A stretch of 7,331 nucleotides of DNA from Flavobacterium sp. (lineage in GTDB: Bacteria; Bacteroidota; Bacteroidia; Flavobacteriales; Flavobacteriaceae). The position numbers and the translations under genes are program-made. Under the pieces are notes generated by a model. That model ran no database searches, was not told the DNA's origin, and was given only the letters and a program-made list of their open reading frames with translations. Positions 1-7,133 of this stretch are shown piece by piece; the first letter of the stretch is position 1; the number at the start of each line of letters is the position of its first letter. The stretch lies in NCBI GenBank assembly GCA_024642295.1, contig JAHEBK010000078.1, positions 1 to 7,331 on the forward strand. The letters run 5' to 3'.

Positions 1-40
1 GAAACAATAAAAACTTGAAACTCCTTAAACAATAATCTTA

Positions 41-148
41 AGGTGGTTATTGCGGCGGGGCTCACCTCTTCCCATCCCGAACAGAGTAGTTAAGCCCGCC
101 TGCGCAGATGGTACTGCAATTTTGTGGGAGAGTATGTCGTCGCCTTTC
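41..148 (+). rRNA. rrf: 5S ribosomal RNA
   Basis: This is the 5S rRNA of the large ribosomal subunit. I recognise the 5S core in order: GGTGGTTATTGCGGCGGGG at the 5' end, the conserved CCCATCCCGAACAG loop near 74-87, AGTTAAGCCCGCC, GATGGTACTGC, and GTGGGAGAGTATG before the closing GTCGTCGCC. The 5' GGTGG (from 42) can pair with the 3' CGTCGCC (ending at 144) to form helix I, so the mature ends should lie within a few bases of those given. The A-rich 40 bases before it carry no gene and look like the 23S-5S spacer, so a 23S gene should end just left of the window. An intrinsic terminator follows. The open frame crossing this RNA is not a gene. Confidence 0.96.
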
Positions 149-178
149 TTTAATCTGATTTTATTTCAGATTCTTTCT

Positions 179-207
179 AAACCCTGTTCTAACGAACAGG
201 GTTTTTT
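179..207 (+). terminator. Intrinsic terminator of the rRNA operon
   Basis: A perfect 11-bp stem, AAACCCTGTTC (179-189) and GAACAGGGTTT (194-204), closes on a 4-base TAAC loop. A T-run at 202-207 follows, then more T-rich sequence. It sits about 30 bases after the 5S rRNA on the same strand, so it should end the rRNA transcript. Confidence 0.92.
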
Positions 208-252
208 GTTTTATAGACTTTTCTGTATTTTAGAATATATTAGGATCAATCC

Positions 253-275
253 GGATCAATCTCAAAAGTTGGGGA
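253..275 (+). repeat. Left terminal inverted repeat of the IS
   Basis: The sequence begins GGATCAATCTC and ends GTTGGGGA. It matches the reverse complement of 1694-1716 at 18 of 23 positions: the outer GGATCAA, the central CAAAA and the inner TGGGGA are shared. A second GGATCAATC lies just outside at 243-251, giving a 10-bp-spaced tandem pair, so the outer boundary could shift by 10 bp. Confidence 0.72.
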
Positions 276-1309
276 TTAGCCGAAAATGTTAGACAATCTG
301 AATAAAAAGAAATCTATTTTTCTGACCCCTCTAAATTGACTTCTGAACGTTTTAATTTTTGCATTGAAAGATTATTCACATTTTATTATTTTAATTAATA
401 GGAGTTCATGAATTTCATTTCTGCATAAGCATTTGTGCTCCTGTTATCAAAGTAGTTCAATATTGATTGATAATTAAGAGTTACAGTATTGAGTAGAATA
501 TTAAAGTTTTTAAAGCCTGATTCCTCGACATTTCTGTACCAATGTGCTAATTTGGGCATTGCGATATGTTTGTTGTTGTGGTTATTGTAAATACTTCGTA
601 GTTGCTAACTCAAGCTATATGCTTTCTTTATATCTGGAAATAACCCGAACAGTAGTTGTGCTCTTTGGTTTTGATTCTGCGTCCATTTTTCGCGAGATTT
701 ATAAAGTATATATCTACTTCTAGCTAAAAGCTGTTTTATCGAATCTCCATTAGGTAAGAGTTCGGGTAAATACGTTCTATTCTCAGTTTTTGCTTGTAAT
801 GTCAATTGATTCTCAAGATCCATCGCTTCCCATCGATGCTTGATTCTAATTTCTTGCATGGCTTGCAATGCTAATTTTTGGACATGGAACCTATCAGTGA
901 CTTGTATCGCTCTGGGGAAACATTTCTTAGATATCAACTTCATGGAATTAGCCATGTCAAGTGTTATCTCTTGAACACGACTTCTTTTTTTATAATCAAT
1001 CTTGCAGATGTGCTCTATGACTTGATCTGCCTTAGTTCCTGCAACAATGGAGACTAAGCAGCCTTGCTTACCTTTATACTTCTTGTTGGTTACAATGGTA
1101 TAAAGTTCTCCCTGAGATAACGCCACTTCGTCAATCGATAAATGTGTGCCCATATTTTCAGGGTAAATAATCCACTGATGTGCGTGTTCTCGTGGAGCCC
1201 AAGTATTGAAGGTGCTTAGGTGTTTTTTATACTGTCTTTGGAGTTTTTTTCCGTTCAGCCCAAAAAATATGCCGATGGTTTGAGAGTCGGTAGCGCTGTT
1301 ATCTATCAA
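276..1309 (-). pseudogene. ISAon1-type DDE transposase orfB, broken by an amber codon and a 47-bp insertion
   Basis: This is the catalytic subunit of the IS transposase, now inactive. The intact first part (605-1309, 234 residues) contains LSIDE (Asp60), TLDMA (Asp118) and VTDRFHVQKLAL (Asp139), typical of ISL3-like DDE transposases. It ends KKAYSLS at a TAG codon (605-607). Reading on in the same frame gives QLRSIYNN, then KLAHWYRNVEESGFKNFN, then NYFDNRSTNAYAE (Glu297), which are characteristic of the family C-terminus. Right after this Glu, 47 extra bases (372-418) bring stops and shift the frame. Skipping them restores SFNAKIKTFRSQFRGVR and FFLFRLSNIFG up to a TAA at 276-278. The rebuilt protein is 328 residues. 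Family members as I recall them have Gln at the amber position, so a CAG-to-TAG change is likely. The start used here is TTG, overlapping the orfA stop. Confidence 0.9.
372..418. other. 47-bp insertion inside the transposase pseudogene
   Basis: This A/T-rich segment separates codons for ...NAYAE from codons for SFNAKIK.... Deleting exactly 47 bases joins GCA GAA to TCT TTC AAT and restores the family motif. A TT dinucleotide occurs at both junctions (372-373 and 419-420), so the boundary is ambiguous by 2 bases. On the minus strand it contains TAA stops. It has the short palindrome TTCATGAA but no long inverted repeat, and I find no parent copy in the window. Confidence 0.75.
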
Positions 1310-1646
1310 TTTCTTTTAAAAAAGCCGCAAACTCTTCAGTCATGCGGGTTCCTTTAGCAACTAAAGTCCAGTCTCTTTTAATAATTTCCCCACTGGATTT
1401 GTTGGTCCAGCGTCGTCTTTTGATGTGCAAATAAACTAATTTTCCTCTTAGAGGGAAATCCTGAATGGTAATTTCATCCTGAAACCCTTTTGATACTAAT
1501 TCAAGCGTATCAAACTCTTTTGGAGGCTTTATTTTCTCCTCAAAATATAGGTGCAATATTTCCTCTGTGTTATTAGCAGAAACTACCTTAAAGTGGTCAA
1601 CTAAAAAATCAGGTAGCATGAATTTCAAAAGGTCTATAGAAGTCAT
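1299..1646 (-). CDS. ISAon1-type transposase N-terminal region protein (orfA)
   Basis: This 115-residue protein begins MTSIDLLKFMLPDFLVDHF and ends FLKEIDR. It fits the small first ORF that precedes the DDE transposase in ISAon1-type elements, thought to supply the DNA-binding half. It has no cysteines, so the CxxC zinc finger at the N-terminus of classical ISL3 transposases is absent. The middle is basic (KRRRWTNKSSGEIIKRDW), fitting contact with nucleic acid. The frame is intact, but the element cannot move by its own enzyme because orfB is broken. Its stop overlaps the orfB TTG start by 11 bp, suggesting coupled translation. Upstream, GTTAGA (1655-1660) and TCTAAC (1671-1676) form a small inverted repeat near where the promoter should be. 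Confidence 0.85.
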   Translation of the reverse strand: MTSIDLLKFMLPDFLVDHFKVVSANNTEEILHLYFEEKIKPPKEFDTLELVSKGFQDEITIQDFPLRGKLVYLHIKRRRWTNKSSGEIIKRDWTLVAKGTRMTEEFAAFLKEIDR

Positions 1647-1693
1647 CTCTCATTGTTAGATTGACAAATTTCTAACTTTTTTTAGACATTTCC

Positions 1694-1716
1694 TCCCCAG
1701 GTTTTGTTCTTGATCC
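1694..1716 (-). repeat. Right terminal inverted repeat of the IS
   Basis: Read on the minus strand it begins GGATCAAGAAC and ends CCTGGGGA, pairing with 253-275 at 18 of 23 positions. It lies 47 bp upstream of the orfA start, a normal distance between an IS end and its first gene. Confidence 0.72.
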
Positions 1717-1751
1717 CATTATTGTCTTAATCCAATAACTTTTGAATTTCA

Positions 1752-1800
1752 TAAAAAAACACCCAATAACTATTATCAAAGACAATGAGTTATTGGGTGT
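1752..1800 (-). terminator. Bidirectional terminator ending the susCD operon
   Basis: A perfect 13-bp stem, ACACCCAATAACT (1759-1771) and AGTTATTGGGTGT (1788-1800), has a 16-base loop. On the minus strand it is followed by a T-run (A-run at 1753-1759), so it would stop transcription about 80 bases after the susD stop. The opposite side also has an A-run (1801-1809), so the structure is nearly symmetrical, although on the plus strand no T-run follows it. Confidence 0.88.
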
Positions 1801-1878
1801 AAAAAAAAACCTAAAGTATCCAAACTACTTTTTCATGAAAAATTTTGCATTAAATTACTTTGCACATTTTTCAATATT

Positions 1879-3480
1879 TTAATTATATCCGGGATTTTGA
1901 TTAATCTTAGTTACTGTATTCGTAATTATTTCAATATTAGGAATAGGCAATAAATTAAATTTTGGATCTGTAGTGTGATTTTTCAACTGTTCTAATGTAA
2001 ATTTCACATCGTACAGCGCATAGAATGGCTCCATCAAAGTAAAATGATTATCCATTACTCCTTTTGCAGTAATAGTTGTCATTGTCTTATTGAAACGTAA
2101 AATATCAAACCAACGTTGGTTTTCAAAAGCAAATTCCCATCTTCTTTCGTTAGCTAATGCCAATTCAAACTTAGCTGTAGTATTCACATCTGTAGTTGTT
2201 AAAGGCAATAAACCTGTTCTAAGACGAACTTTATTAATTTGGAGTCTACTATCATCAATATTGCCTTGTGCTTCAGCCAACATCAATACAACATCAGTAA
2301 AACGTAATACCGGCCAATCTAACTCTGAATCATTTGCAACTGCCACAGCAGCATTATGTTTTCCAGTCCAATACGTCCATTGAGTAGTTGCAGAAGTTGG
2401 TGTTGGTTTATATACTTTAATATTGTAATTTCTACGTACATCAGTAGCAGCATAAGAATTATAAAATTCTTCCGTAGGATTATTATAAGCCCCTCTAGTT
2501 CCAGTAGGTACTGCTAATCCAGTTTGGGTTGAAACTGCAGTTGCATTAGGTGAAAACAAATTAGCCAAAGAACTACCACCACCTAAACCACCAGATTTGA
2601 AACGAATAGCAAATAAAATCTCAGCGTTCAACTCGTTTGTCGAAGAGAATACATTTGAATATCCAGTAGCGCCAGTTAAAATGGAGTGTCCACTATTAGC
2701 AATAACATCTGTAAGTAAGGGAACAGCGTCTGATTTTTGCCCTAAAGTAAGATACACTTTGGCTAATAATGATTTTGCAGCCCAAGAAGTAACTTTCCCC
2801 TTATCAGTAGCCGAAATACCTGCAAATGGAGCCGAAATACAATTAGCCGATGCATTTTTTAAATCTGCAATAATAAATTTATAGATGTCTGCTTCTGATG
2901 CTCTAGGCAATTTCAATGCTGCATCTGGACCAATAACTTTATCTAGAAGAAAAACACCTCCAAAGGATCTCACTAAATTAAAATAATGATAGGCTCTCAT
3001 AAAAGAAGCTTCGCCTGCAATTCTCTTTCTTATTTGGTCAGATACTGCATAAGGATAATCATTATAGACTATTGTTCCAGTTGTTGCATTATACGAAGTT
3101 TTTAATCCTGCTAACAATGCATTAACTGTTTTAATACTTTGATATGAGGTAAACCAATAACTTTCTATAAAAAAATCGAAGGTTGGTGCTTCAAAAACAT
3201 CATTATTATACACTTGTAAATTTTGTGCATTGGTTGTACCTGTATTATTCATGAAAGCATTATCACTCCTAATCTCAGATATCATCCATTCGTAAGCTAT
3301 TGGGGCTCTTAAAGTATTATAAGCTCCATTTATACCCAAATTCAATTCAGTTTCATCTCTATAAAAATCTTCTTGGCTAATTTCATTTTTATTTTCTAGT
3401 TCAATATAATCTGAACAACCAGCAAGAGATAGAATTGAAAATAATATTAATAATTTATTTTTATTGATAATATTTTTCAT
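1879..3480 (-). CDS. susD-like: SusD/RagB-family surface substrate-binding lipoprotein
   Basis: This 533-residue protein is the partner of the SusC-like transporter encoded 76 bp upstream. Family members are tethered to the cell surface, sit over the SusC barrel as a lid, and bind the oligosaccharide or other oligomer to be imported. The N-terminus is a lipoprotein signal: a basic start, a hydrophobic run at about 10-19, and lipobox LAGC with Cys22. The acidic stretch after it (SDYIELEN) resembles the surface-export signal of Bacteroidota lipoproteins. Family landmarks include EDFY (37-40), GEASFMRAYHYFNLVRSFGG (156-175), DWPVLRFTDVVLMLAEAQGN (378-397), ERRWEFAFENQRWFDILRF (435-453), LLPIP (500-504) and the terminal QNPGYN. 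Length is typical and no lesion is seen. The start fits the signal peptide. It is the last gene of its operon, with a terminator about 80 bases on. The binding residues do not reveal the ligand. Confidence 0.96.
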   Translation of the reverse strand: MKNIINKNKLLILFSILSLAGCSDYIELENKNEISQEDFYRDETELNLGINGAYNTLRAPIAYEWMISEIRSDNAFMNNTGTTNAQNLQVYNNDVFEAPTFDFFIESYWFTSYQSIKTVNALLAGLKTSYNATTGTIVYNDYPYAVSDQIRKRIAGEASFMRAYHYFNLVRSFGGVFLLDKVIGPDAALKLPRASEADIYKFIIADLKNASANCISAPFAGISATDKGKVTSWAAKSLLAKVYLTLGQKSDAVPLLTDVIANSGHSILTGATGYSNVFSSTNELNAEILFAIRFKSGGLGGGSSLANLFSPNATAVSTQTGLAVPTGTRGAYNNPTEEFYNSYAATDVRRNYNIKVYKPTPTSATTQWTYWTGKHNAAVAVANDSELDWPVLRFTDVVLMLAEAQGNIDDSRLQINKVRLRTGLLPLTTTDVNTTAKFELALANERRWEFAFENQRWFDILRFNKTMTTITAKGVMDNHFTLMEPFYALYDVKFTLEQLKNHTTDPKFNLLPIPNIEIITNTVTKINQNPGYN

Positions 3481-3556
3481 ATGTATTATTTTTTATCGTT
3501 TTAAAATTTTTCAAAAACTTATAACTAATTGTATAAATTTTGGAAAAGCTATTTTG

Positions 3557-6500
3557 TTATAGTCCTACTTCAATTCCAGCAAGAATAGTTCTTTGCATAG
3601 GATATGCCCCTCTTTGATATCCATCAATCAGTGCATCATTTCTATTAGTTCTTCCCTCAATATTGATTCCTCTATAATTTTTATTAGCAAAGAAAAATAA
3701 ATTTTGTGCTGAAACTGTAAACCTTAAATTGGTCAATCCCATAGATTTTAAAGTTTCTTTTCCTAAATTATACCCTAAAACAACTTCTCTAACAGATAAA
3801 TAGCTAGCGTCTTCAATGGCATTATCAGTAAACAACCAGTTTAAACCATTCGTAACATAAGGTGTTTTACCATCACCTGGATTACTTGGACTTACCCATC
3901 TATTTGCCATATAATTTAAGTTTCTTTCTTTTGGTTCGTTATAATTAATGTCACCATTTATTAACTCGCCACCTTGCACTCCTTGTAAAAGAATATTCAA
4001 ATCAAAATTCTTGTAACTAAATTTATTTGCAAATCCATAAGTAAAATCAGGATAAGGATTTCCTAAAATAGTTCTATCATTTGCATCAATTATTTTGTCA
4101 TCATTTAAATCTAGTATTTTCAAACCTCCTTCTTTCAATCCTAACGAAGTGGTCGCTAAACCTGAAGCTGTAATATCGTCTTTACTATTCCACACTCCAT
4201 CTGTTTTATACCCATAATAGCTGATTAATTGCTCTCCTACGATAGCATAATTATTCAATCCATTTCTGTTATCTATTGTTAAAGAGACAATTTGACTATT
4301 TCCGCCTAAGTCATTTATTTTATTTTTCACGTGTGAAATATTAAAATCAGTTGTCCATTTAAAATCTTTAGTTTTAATATTTACAGTAGAAAGCTCTACT
4401 TCAATACCTCTATTATTCAAACTTCCTGCATTTACAAATGTCCCTTGACCTCCAGTATAAAATGGAACCGATTTTTTCAACAACAACTTTTCAGTTTCAG
4501 AATTATAGACATCTACAGTAAGATTAACTCTGTTCCTTAACATCGATAAATCCATACCTAAATTTGTCTGAAATGTTCTTTCCCAAGTAATATCTGGATT
4601 ACCTATAACAATGTTTGTATTCGCTAATCCATTTTGAACAGTTCCTGTACTTGCACCTGATAAATAATTAGAAGACGATAAATAGTTTTGATAAGAAAAT
4701 GGCGTAATATTATTGTTTCCTGTAGCACCATAACTTACTCTAAAAGCTAACCTATTGATTGCTTCTACTTTAGACATGAAATTTTCCTTAGAAACTACCC
4801 AACCAAATGAGGCTGCCGGAAACCCACCCCATTGTTTACCTGGAGCAAATATTGAGCTCCCATCTCTTCTATAACTTGCCATTAACAAGTATTTTTCTTT
4901 GTAATTATAATTAACCCTCCCTAAAACAGATATTAAACCAACTGTAACATCTGATTGAATAGGTTGAAGAATGACTGTTGCAAAATTTAAATTTGTCACA
5001 AAATCACTTGGAAATGTAGTCCCCGAAGTTATTAACGATTGTATTCTTGTAGATTGTAATGTTCCTCCTAACAATGCAGTAAATTCATGATTACCTATTG
5101 ATTTCTTATAATTCAAAGTGTTTTCTGTTAAGAAATCAAAATAACTAAAATCCGTATAAGTAGCATAATTTGGATTTCCAAATCTAGCGGCATCTTTAGC
5201 CCCTGTTTCTTTTCTATGTCCACTTTTAAAGTAGATACTTTCAGTTGTTTTGAAATTTAAATCTTTTGTGATTTCATAATTCAAACCTACACTACCTAGA
5301 AAACGAAATTGATTATTATTATCATCTTGCTTCAACAACGCACGCATTGGATTGGTGTTTGAAGTTGTAAACGGAATTGCATTTGCTGCTGTTGTATAGG
5401 CTACTCCATCAGGACCTATTCCTGAATAAGTAAGATTAGCAAAATCATCATCCTCTGCAAAATCACCTACTTTTATATTTCTACTTGGTTGTTGCCCATT
5501 AATAAAATCAGCTGTTGTCTGTGTATGATATACCGGTAAGAAACTCGGAAACCTAGTAAAATCAATATAATTAACAGGTGGTCTCTCTGTTTTGGTATTG
5601 GAAGGATTTAGATTTAAATTAAGTGTTAATTTATCAGTCAATGCTACATCTAACTTTACTCTAAAGTTTAATTTTTGGAAAGAACTTTTCAACATCAACC
5701 CTTCATCACTTTGATAGCCAGTAGAAACATAATATTTAGTCTTTTTACTTCCTCCTGACACATTAAATTGAATATCTTGGTAGTAAGCCGTTCTTAATAC
5801 TTCATCTTGATAATTAGTACCGCCCTTACCACCTAATAAATCTTTTTCAATAAAATATTGTGCACGCCATTTATCTAAAGACGTTAATGAAGAGCCATAA
5901 GCTGAAGTCCATAATGGATCATTATCTCTTAATGATTTTTCAGTAAACAATCTTTCAACATATTGCTGAGAAGTCATAATATCATAAGTATCATAAGCTT
6001 GTTTTACTCCCGAACTGTTTCTGAAAGTAAATTTAGTTTTACCATCTTTACCGCTTTTTGTAGTTACTAAGATAACACCATTAGCCCCTCTAGAACCATA
6101 TATAGCTGCCGAAGCCGCATCTTTCAATACCTCAACTGAAGCAACATCAGCACTATTAATAGCCGAAAAGGCATCAGGAAATGGCTGACCATCTACAACA
6201 ACCAACGGACCTGCAGATAAACCAATAGAACTAACCCCTCTAATATTTACCTGAGCATCAGCACCCGCTTCAGATGAAATATTTTGAATTCTAACACCCG
6301 CAATTTTACCTTGTAACGCATTATCTAAACGGGATACTGGTGCTTCTTCAATTTTATCACTTTTTACTTTAGCAACTGAACCTGTTACACTTGAACGCTT
6401 TTGAGTTCCATAACCTACTACTACCACTTCGTTCAGTTGGTTATTTGCCTCTACTAATGAAACATTAATTGTCGTATTCTTACCCACTGTAACCATTTTT

Positions 6501-6730
6501 GTCTCAAAACCTAGATAAGAAAACTTAATAATTGACTTCGCATTATTTGCCATAATCGCAAATTTTCCATCTAAATCTGTTACAGTACTTTTACCATCAG
6601 CAGTTACTGTAACACCAGGAATCGTTTGTCCATTATTATCAACTACTTTCCCTGAAACTTTAATTTGTCCAGTTTGAGCAATGATAATAGAGGAGAAAAC
6701 TAAGAGAAACATTAAAATACCTCTTTTCAT
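3557..6730 (-). CDS. susC-like: SusC/RagA-family TonB-linked outer-membrane transporter
   Basis: This 1057-residue outer-membrane barrel imports ligand captured with SusD, using energy from TonB-ExbBD. Residues 1 to about 18 are a signal peptide (MKRGILMFLLVFSSIIIAQ). A carboxypeptidase-regulatory-like beta domain follows at about 22-95 (VSGKVVDNNGQTIPGVTV, then FSYLGFET), as in SusC proteins. The SusC signature NEVVVVGYGTQKRSSVTGS spans 100-118. The plug contains LDNALQGKIAGVRI (135-148), VNIRGVSSIG (161-170), GPLVVVDGQPF (174-184) and the VEVLKDAASAAIYGSRGANG region (199-218). The rest is the barrel. D874-x-N-D-D-x-x-x-D-x-N-D885 looks like a calcium-binding loop, common in this family. The C-terminus is RTILAGIEVGL; most relatives end in an aromatic residue, usually Phe, so the final Leu is atypical. 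Length is normal and the frame is intact. It leads the susC-susD operon and has a long control region upstream. Confidence 0.97.
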   Translation of the reverse strand: MKRGILMFLLVFSSIIIAQTGQIKVSGKVVDNNGQTIPGVTVTADGKSTVTDLDGKFAIMANNAKSIIKFSYLGFETKMVTVGKNTTINVSLVEANNQLNEVVVVGYGTQKRSSVTGSVAKVKSDKIEEAPVSRLDNALQGKIAGVRIQNISSEAGADAQVNIRGVSSIGLSAGPLVVVDGQPFPDAFSAINSADVASVEVLKDAASAAIYGSRGANGVILVTTKSGKDGKTKFTFRNSSGVKQAYDTYDIMTSQQYVERLFTEKSLRDNDPLWTSAYGSSLTSLDKWRAQYFIEKDLLGGKGGTNYQDEVLRTAYYQDIQFNVSGGSKKTKYYVSTGYQSDEGLMLKSSFQKLNFRVKLDVALTDKLTLNLNLNPSNTKTERPPVNYIDFTRFPSFLPVYHTQTTADFINGQQPSRNIKVGDFAEDDDFANLTYSGIGPDGVAYTTAANAIPFTTSNTNPMRALLKQDDNNNQFRFLGSVGLNYEITKDLNFKTTESIYFKSGHRKETGAKDAARFGNPNYATYTDFSYFDFLTENTLNYKKSIGNHEFTALLGGTLQSTRIQSLITSGTTFPSDFVTNLNFATVILQPIQSDVTVGLISVLGRVNYNYKEKYLLMASYRRDGSSIFAPGKQWGGFPAASFGWVVSKENFMSKVEAINRLAFRVSYGATGNNNITPFSYQNYLSSSNYLSGASTGTVQNGLANTNIVIGNPDITWERTFQTNLGMDLSMLRNRVNLTVDVYNSETEKLLLKKSVPFYTGGQGTFVNAGSLNNRGIEVELSTVNIKTKDFKWTTDFNISHVKNKINDLGGNSQIVSLTIDNRNGLNNYAIVGEQLISYYGYKTDGVWNSKDDITASGLATTSLGLKEGGLKILDLNDDKIIDANDRTILGNPYPDFTYGFANKFSYKNFDLNILLQGVQGGELINGDINYNEPKERNLNYMANRWVSPSNPGDGKTPYVTNGLNWLFTDNAIEDASYLSVREVVLGYNLGKETLKSMGLTNLRFTVSAQNLFFFANKNYRGINIEGRTNRNDALIDGYQRGAYPMQRTILAGIEVGL

Positions 6731-6860
6731 AATTTAATCTGTTTTGTTAATTAGTATTAGTTTTGAAAGTTTTTTTAATAGCCTTTCAAGAGCTACTATA
6801 TCGATTGAAAAATTCAGATTAAATAAGGTTGTGCAATTGTTTATAAACGAGACAACCAAA

Positions 6861-6872
6861 CTGGTTAACCAA
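6861..6872. promoter_or_regulatory. Putative operator O1 (near-perfect palindrome)
   Basis: CTGGTTAACCAA differs from the perfect palindrome at 7134-7145 only in its last base. It lies 9 bases downstream of the TAAGTTTG element, over the first transcribed bases, where a bound repressor would block initiation. The T-GGT-TA-ACC-A pattern resembles sites of dimeric helix-turn-helix regulators; GntR/FadR-type (TNGT...ACNA) and LacI-type are both possible. Confidence 0.65.
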
Positions 6873-6881
6873 TCAATTAAA

Positions 6882-6889
6882 CAAACTTA
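6882..6889 (-). promoter_or_regulatory. Probable -7 promoter element of susCD
   Basis: The minus strand reads TAAGTTTG, an exact match to the Bacteroidota -7 consensus TAnnTTTG. No good -33 TTTG lies at the usual 17-23 base spacing; the nearest TTG (6903-6905) is only 13 bases away. A weak -33 would fit a promoter needing an activator, or the element could be chance in A/T-rich DNA. The predicted start is near 6876. Confidence 0.5.
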
Positions 6890-6897
6890 ATTTTTTT

Positions 6898-6906
6898 TTA
6901 ACCAAT
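6898..6906. promoter_or_regulatory. Operator half-site between -7 and upstream promoter region
   Basis: TTAACCAAT repeats exactly the right half of O1 plus the following base (6865-6873), 33 bp away, about three helical turns. It lies just upstream of the -7 element, overlapping where a -33 element would be sought. A nine-base match in A/T-rich DNA could be chance, so this is tentative. Confidence 0.35.
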
Positions 6907-7133
6907 AAAAAAGGAAAAATGAACAAAAAAAGAATATGAGAAAATAAAAACACTATTCCTTTATTTTATGAAAATAAATAGACAATAAATCAAATAAAAC
7001 GTTATATTAAGCAATAACATTATCAATAATTCAATAAAAAACAAAATAAGAAACAGCAAAAAACAACATTTGTTTAGGAATAAACCTATTAACTTATATT
7101 AATTTAACAAAAAACACTCTTAAAGAATGTAAT

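Larger units (their letters stand above)
253..1716 (-). mobile_element. Degenerate ISAon1-type (ISL3-related) insertion sequence
   Basis: This is a complete but inactivated insertion sequence of about 1464 bp, or about 1417 bp without a 47-bp internal insertion. The bounds come from imperfect 23-bp inverted repeats at 253-275 and 1694-1716. They enclose a short orfA and an overlapping orfB, both transcribed leftward, with the orfB stop (276-278) directly against the left repeat. The two-ORF layout and the orfB sequence match the ISAon1 group of DDE transposases as I know it, which is assigned to or near ISL3. I see no target-site duplication: the 8 bases outside each end (ATCAATCC and CATTATTG) differ. 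That fits an old or rearranged copy, or a small error in the ends. It lies between two converging terminators and disrupts no visible gene. Confidence 0.8.

Noticed and set aside
50..292. 80-codon open frame on the plus strand
   Set aside because: It overlaps the 5S rRNA and its terminator and runs into the IS end; its translation reflects rRNA sequence, not a protein.
1829..1842. 14-bp palindrome TTTTTCATGAAAAA downstream of susD
   Set aside because: It lacks a loop and a GC core, and lies between susD and a much better terminator; likely chance in A/T-rich sequence.
2090..2383. 97-codon plus-strand frame inside susD
   Set aside because: It is antisense to a well-conserved SusD coding region and shows no protein features of its own.
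2597..2884. 95-codon plus-strand frame inside susD
   Set aside because: Antisense shadow of susD, without an independent signal.
6758..6765. Plus-strand TAGTTTTG resembling a -7 element pointing away from susC
   Set aside because: The upstream TTTTG is only 11 bases away, no gene follows on that strand, and such matches are expected by chance in A/T-rich DNA.
6763..6789. Leader hairpin upstream of susC as a riboswitch or attenuator
   Set aside because: The stem is only 7 bp and A/T-rich, with no conserved aptamer motif and no T-run terminator after it.
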